Positions 60,634 through 64,000 of a stretch of 64,000 bases of DNA are shown here, piece after piece. The notes below the pieces were generated by a model. It was not told the origin of the DNA, made no database searches, and was given only the letters and a program-made list of their open reading frames with translations. The DNA lies in NCBI RefSeq assembly GCF_030410045.1, contig NZ_JAUFRA010000002.1, positions 1 to 64,000 of the forward strand. Reading direction: 5' to 3'. Origin of the DNA: Marivivens donghaensis. GTDB taxonomy: Bacteria; Pseudomonadota; Alphaproteobacteria; Rhodobacterales; Rhodobacteraceae. A program made the position numbers and the translations under genes. Positions within the stretch are counted from its first letter, which is position 1, and the number at the start of each line of letters is the position of its first letter.

Positions 60634-61893
60634 ATGACCCCCAAATTGCTATCGACCCTGCCAGCGACCACGCTGGCCAGTCTGCGTGCCGATGTGTTTG
60701 CGGGCATCACCGTGGCGATGGTGGCTCTGCCGCTGAGCCTCGCGATTGCGATTGCTTCGGGTGCTGATCCGTCGACGGGGCTGGTCACTGCGATTGTCGC
60801 GGGCTTCTTGATCTCGGCCTTTGGCGGCAGCCGCGTGCAGATCGGCGGCCCGACAGGTGCGTTTATCGTTGTCGTCTATGACGTGATTGCCCGCCACGGG
60901 TTCGATGGCCTTCTGCTCGCGACCTTTTTGGCGGGGATCATCCTGATCATCGCCGCCACCTTGCGCGCTGGCACCCTCATCCGCCACATCCCCGAAGCCG
61001 TCATCAACGGCTTTACCATCGGCATCGCCGTTATCATCGCATCCAGCCAGATCAAGGACGGTCTGGGTCTGACGATGGACCACCTTCCCGCCGATATGAT
61101 CGAGAAAATCCCCGCCCTGTGGGAAGCCCGAGACACCCTTTCTCTCGCCGCTGTTGGGGTCACTCTGGTGACGATGGTATTGATCTATACACTGCGCCGC
61201 GCCGCCCCGCGTTGGCCGGGTTTGATCGTCGCTGTCGCCGCGACCTCGGTCGCTGTGCCGCTGTTTAACCTACCCGTTGATACGATTGCCGACCGTTTCG
61301 GCACGCTCTCCGCATCTCTGCCTGCGCCGCAGCTCCCCGACATGGATTTCGCCCGCCTAAGGGAACTCTTCCCCTCGGCCATGATCATCGCCTTCCTCGC
61401 GGGCATTGAATCGCTCCTCTCGGCCATCGTCGCCGACCGCATGATTTCGGACCGCCACAAACCCAACGCAGAGCTTTTGGCCCAAGGCATCGCCAACCTC
61501 GCCTCGCCGCTCTTTGGGGGACTGCCCGCGACAGGCGCCATCGCACGCACCGCGACCAACGTGCGGGCAGGGGGGCGGACACCGCTCGCTGGCATGATCC
61601 ACGCGCTGGTGATCCTCGTCGTGATGTGGGTCGCTGCCCCGCTCGCCTCTGGTCTAGCAATGCCCGCGCTGGCTGGTCTCCTGATCCTCACCGCATGGAA
61701 CATGGCAGAGCCGCACAAATGGGGCGAATGGATGCGCGATGACCGCGCAAATGTCGCGCTCCTCCTGATCACGCTCGGCCTGACGGTCCTCACCGACCTC
61801 ACCATCGCCATCGGCACGGGCGTCACGCTGGGCCTCGCCCTGCGCCTTCGTAGCAACGCCAAACCACTAGATTGGACCCCTCGGGACAAGTGA
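60634..61893 (+). CDS. SulP family inorganic anion transporter without STAS domain
   Basis: A 419-residue membrane transporter. The SulP core is clear: RADVFAGITVAMVALPLSLA, the GGSRVQIGGPTGAFIVVVYD region, and LAQGIANLASPLFGGLPATG with IARTATNVRAG. It ends at the membrane domain and lacks the C-terminal STAS domain of most SulP proteins. The anion could be sulfate, bicarbonate or another. It stands between pncA and pncB, 56 bases after pncA. Confidence 0.85.
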   Translation: MTPKLLSTLPATTLASLRADVFAGITVAMVALPLSLAIAIASGADPSTGLVTAIVAGFLISAFGGSRVQIGGPTGAFIVVVYDVIARHGFDGLLLATFLAGIILIIAATLRAGTLIRHIPEAVINGFTIGIAVIIASSQIKDGLGLTMDHLPADMIEKIPALWEARDTLSLAAVGVTLVTMVLIYTLRRAAPRWPGLIVAVAATSVAVPLFNLPVDTIADRFGTLSASLPAPQLPDMDFARLRELFPSAMIIAFLAGIESLLSAIVADRMISDRHKPNAELLAQGIANLASPLFGGLPATGAIARTATNVRAGGRTPLAGMIHALVILVVMWVAAPLASGLAMPALAGLLILTAWNMAEPHKWGEWMRDDRANVALLLITLGLTVLTDLTIAIGTGVTLGLALRLRSNAKPLDWTPRDK

Positions 61894-61958
61894 ACCTTGC
61901 ACCTGCCCCCTGATCTTTGATCTAAGCGGCCCTAACGTAATCCGAAAGGCCCCGTGTC

Positions 61959-63251
61959 ATGGTCGATCTCGCAACTCGCGTCTATAACCACAAATGGAAG
62001 ATCGACCCTATCGTGCGGTCGCTCATCGATACGGACTTCTACAAGCTGCTGATGTGTCAGTCGGTGTTCCGCAACAAACGCGACACCCGCGTGACCTTTA
62101 GCCTGATCAACCGCGCCAAACACATCCGCCTTGCTGACATGATCGACGAAGGCGAACTGCGCGAACAACTCGACCACGTGCGGTCCTTGTCGCTCACCCG
62201 CGGGGAATCCACTTGGCTGCGCGGCAACACCTTCTACGGCAAACGCCAGATGTTCCGCCCCGACTTTATGGAGTGGTTCGAGAACCTCCGCCTGCCCGCC
62301 TACCACCTCGAAAAACACGACGGCCAATACGAACTCACCTTCGAAGGCTCCTGGCCCGAGGTCATGCTCTGGGAAATCCCCGCGCTCGCCATCCTGATGG
62401 AACTCCGCTCCCGCGCGGTCCTCAACACCATGGGTAAATTCGAACTCAAAGTGCTCTACGCCCGCGGCATGACGAAACTCTGGGAAAAGGTGGAATCCCT
62501 CCGCACGATCCCCGACCTGAAACTCGCGGACTTCGGCACCCGCCGCCGCCATGGCTTCCTCTGGCAGGACTGGTGCGTTCAGGCCCTCATCGAAGGCCTC
62601 GGCGATAAATTCATCGGCACCTCGAACTGCAAAATCGCCATGAAGCGCGACATCGAAGCCATCGGCACCAACGCCCACGAGCTTCCCATGGTCTACGCCG
62701 CCCTCGCCAAAACCGACGAGGACCTCCGCCGCGCGCCCTATGACGTGCTCGCCGATTGGCACGAGGAACACGACGGCAACCTCCGCATCATCCTGCCCGA
62801 CACCTACGGGACCAAGGGCTTTCTCGACAACGCCCCCGATTGGCTCGCCCAGTGGACGGGCATCCGCATCGACTCTGGCGATCCCGCCGAAGGGGCCGAG
62901 ACCGCGATCCAATGGTGGAAGGCCCGTGGCGAAGACCCCACGAAAAAGCTCATCATCTTCTCGGACGGGCTGGACGTGCACAAAATCCACGAACTGTCAG
63001 ACCAGTTCCGTGGGCGCGTGAAGGCCTCCTTTGGCTGGGGCACCATGCTCACCAACGACTTTATCGGCCTCACTGACGGAGACGCCCTCGCCCCCTTCTC
63101 GCTCGTCTGTAAAGCGGTCGAAGCCAACGGCGCCCCCACCGTCAAACTCTCCGACAACCCCAACAAAGCCATGGGCCCCACCGATGAAGTCGCCCGCTAT
63201 AAGCGCGTGTTCGGAGTCGGTGAGCAGGAGGCGCGGGAGGTTAGGGTTTGA
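61959..63251 (+). CDS. pncB: Nicotinate phosphoribosyltransferase
   Basis: A 430-residue enzyme converting nicotinate and PRPP to nicotinate mononucleotide. Typical regions are SLIDTDFYKLLMCQSVFRNK, FGTRRRHGFLWQDWCVQALI, GTSNCKIAMKRDIEAIGTNA and IRIDSGDPAEGAETAIQWW, with IIFSDGLDVHKIHEL for the phosphate loop. It uses the product of PncA, so both NAD-salvage genes lie together. Confidence 0.93.
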   Translation: MVDLATRVYNHKWKIDPIVRSLIDTDFYKLLMCQSVFRNKRDTRVTFSLINRAKHIRLADMIDEGELREQLDHVRSLSLTRGESTWLRGNTFYGKRQMFRPDFMEWFENLRLPAYHLEKHDGQYELTFEGSWPEVMLWEIPALAILMELRSRAVLNTMGKFELKVLYARGMTKLWEKVESLRTIPDLKLADFGTRRRHGFLWQDWCVQALIEGLGDKFIGTSNCKIAMKRDIEAIGTNAHELPMVYAALAKTDEDLRRAPYDVLADWHEEHDGNLRIILPDTYGTKGFLDNAPDWLAQWTGIRIDSGDPAEGAETAIQWWKARGEDPTKKLIIFSDGLDVHKIHELSDQFRGRVKASFGWGTMLTNDFIGLTDGDALAPFSLVCKAVEANGAPTVKLSDNPNKAMGPTDEVARYKRVFGVGEQEAREVRV

Positions 63252-63358
63252 TTTTTCAGCAAAACATTTACTTGTTGTTAATGCATTTTGCATTATAACA
63301 GAACATGAAGACCGGCAGTTCAGTGACACTCGTCTTGACAGCCTTATGGCGCCGGTCA

Positions 63359-64000
63359 TCACTTACTCGGGTAATCTTTGTATCTCTTGGGGAAGCGCTT
63401 TGCGCTGAAACCTTTGATTATTTTTTCGAGTTTTGATCGGTGAGTGGAAGTATTGTCGCCATGTAAAAATTGACGACAATATAAATCGACGTCCGCTAAT
63501 TGGATTAACCTACTATGATGACTTTTCGCGAAATGGACCGTGTCGACTAGTTGTTTAATTTCGCGCCCTAAAAGACGGCTTGTTCCCTCTTCCCTAAATT
63601 TCGACAAGTTTGCGACTGATGGACCAATGTTTGGCTCATCATAATCGCCGATTAGCATACCCACACTTTTTTCTGATTTTAAAAAGCTATCTACCCTTTC
63701 CACAAAACACATAAATGTAAACTCTTCGCAATCTTGCGATGTATTTATGAATGTTACTGGCTCGGGTCGGACCCTAGCATAGATCGAGTTTACCTCTGGT
63801 TCCGCGCTGATAGCGATGAGTTTCTCTAAGATCTCCAACCGCTCATCAATCGGTTTTCCTTTAAAGTTCTTTTTCCCGTGGAAAATATCTTTTGCATGAA
63901 ATTCTGTGTCGACACTTAGAAGCGCAGTCCCAAATACATCTTTCGCAAGTTGATTTAACTTTTCCTCAACGCTTGCGATATCTTTGGAGGATATGACAAC
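63359..64000 (-). CDS. DUF3800 domain-containing protein, partial
   Basis: The leftward reading frame is open from the right edge of the window to the stop at 63359, about 213 residues, so the N-terminus is outside. It shows DUF3800 features: SVDTEFHAKDIFHGKKNFKG near the visible start, GMLIGDYDEPNIGPSVA in the middle and HHSRLIQLADVDLYCRQFLH near the end. DUF3800 proteins have an RNase-H-like fold and are often on mobile or defence islands. The gene is richer in A/T than pncB, hinting at a separate acquired region to the right. Confidence 0.75.
   Translation of the reverse strand, partial: VVISSKDIASVEEKLNQLAKDVFGTALLSVDTEFHAKDIFHGKKNFKGKPIDERLEILEKLIAISAEPEVNSIYARVRPEPVTFINTSQDCEEFTFMCFVERVDSFLKSEKSVGMLIGDYDEPNIGPSVANLSKFREEGTSRLLGREIKQLVDTVHFAKSHHSRLIQLADVDLYCRQFLHGDNTSTHRSKLEKIIKGFSAKRFPKRYKDYPSK

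Noticed and set aside
1..64000. CRISPR array or insertion sequence
   Set aside because: No regularly spaced repeat array and no transposase with terminal inverted repeats was seen anywhere in the window.

Overview
The window looks like chromosomal DNA of a marine Rhodobacteraceae (Roseobacter-group alphaproteobacterium). Evidence is the rpsT-dnaA-dnaN-recF-gyrB replication block, a TRAP-transporter catabolic operon, a Rhodobacteraceae-type flagellar gene order (TPR glycosyltransferase, DUF6165, FkbM, motB, flgE, fliK, flgD), and ubiE/ubiB/mutM next to the replication genes. No intact tRNA or rRNA gene is visible.

Layout. (1) Positions 111-16499 form an integrated element bounded by a 21-bp direct repeat that resembles a tRNA 3' end. 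Just inside each end is the same pair of integrase arm-type repeats. The element carries two tyrosine integrases, a poorly coding stretch with an AT-rich repeat block, a metal cluster (ynfA-like, merR, two SCO1-type proteins, PCu(A)C, a Zn/Cd/Pb-type P1B ATPase, DUF411), and a compact sulfur-related operon. That operon holds a periplasmic rhodanese, a small rhodanese, a DsrE-like protein, a broken DUF1499 gene, an MFS transporter and a sterol-desaturase-type hydroxylase, and it faces a divergent ArsR-rhodanese fusion regulator. (2) 16549-25919: an NsrR-type Rrf2 regulator, then a seven-gene operon (N-formylglutamate-amidohydrolase-like enzyme, TRAP Q/M/P, glutamine-synthetase-like ligase, aldehyde dehydrogenase, iron alcohol dehydrogenase) opposite an RpiR regulator. 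Its enzymes fit a gamma-glutamyl route for an amino alcohol or amine. (3) 25916-30790: an imelysin / di-heme DUF1111 / imelysin / DUF1513 operon. (4) 30985-35073: a YnjF-YnjB-YnjC-YnjD-like ABC operon, followed by a TetR gene. (5) 35823-44213: a lipoprotein, a frameshifted gene and a flagellar block. In that block the 3' end of flgE is joined to the antisense 5' end of a truncated flagellin gene, so a large deletion is likely and motility may be lost. (6) 44206-57314: ubiB, ubiE, mutM, an enoyl-CoA hydratase, rpsT, dnaA, dnaN, recF, a VOC protein, a LysE exporter, gyrB and an ion channel with a C-terminal zinc ribbon. (7) 57315-64000: lrgB/lrgA, a lytic transglycosylase, trhO, pncA, sulP, pncB, and an AT-richer partial DUF3800 gene that runs off the right edge.

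The most interesting points are the flgE/fliC junction, the well-defined element with its MerR- and ArsR-controlled modules, and the TRAP-linked gamma-glutamyl-type operon. Function calls rest on motifs and family recognition by eye. Start sites were chosen from ribosome binding sites and gene overlaps.
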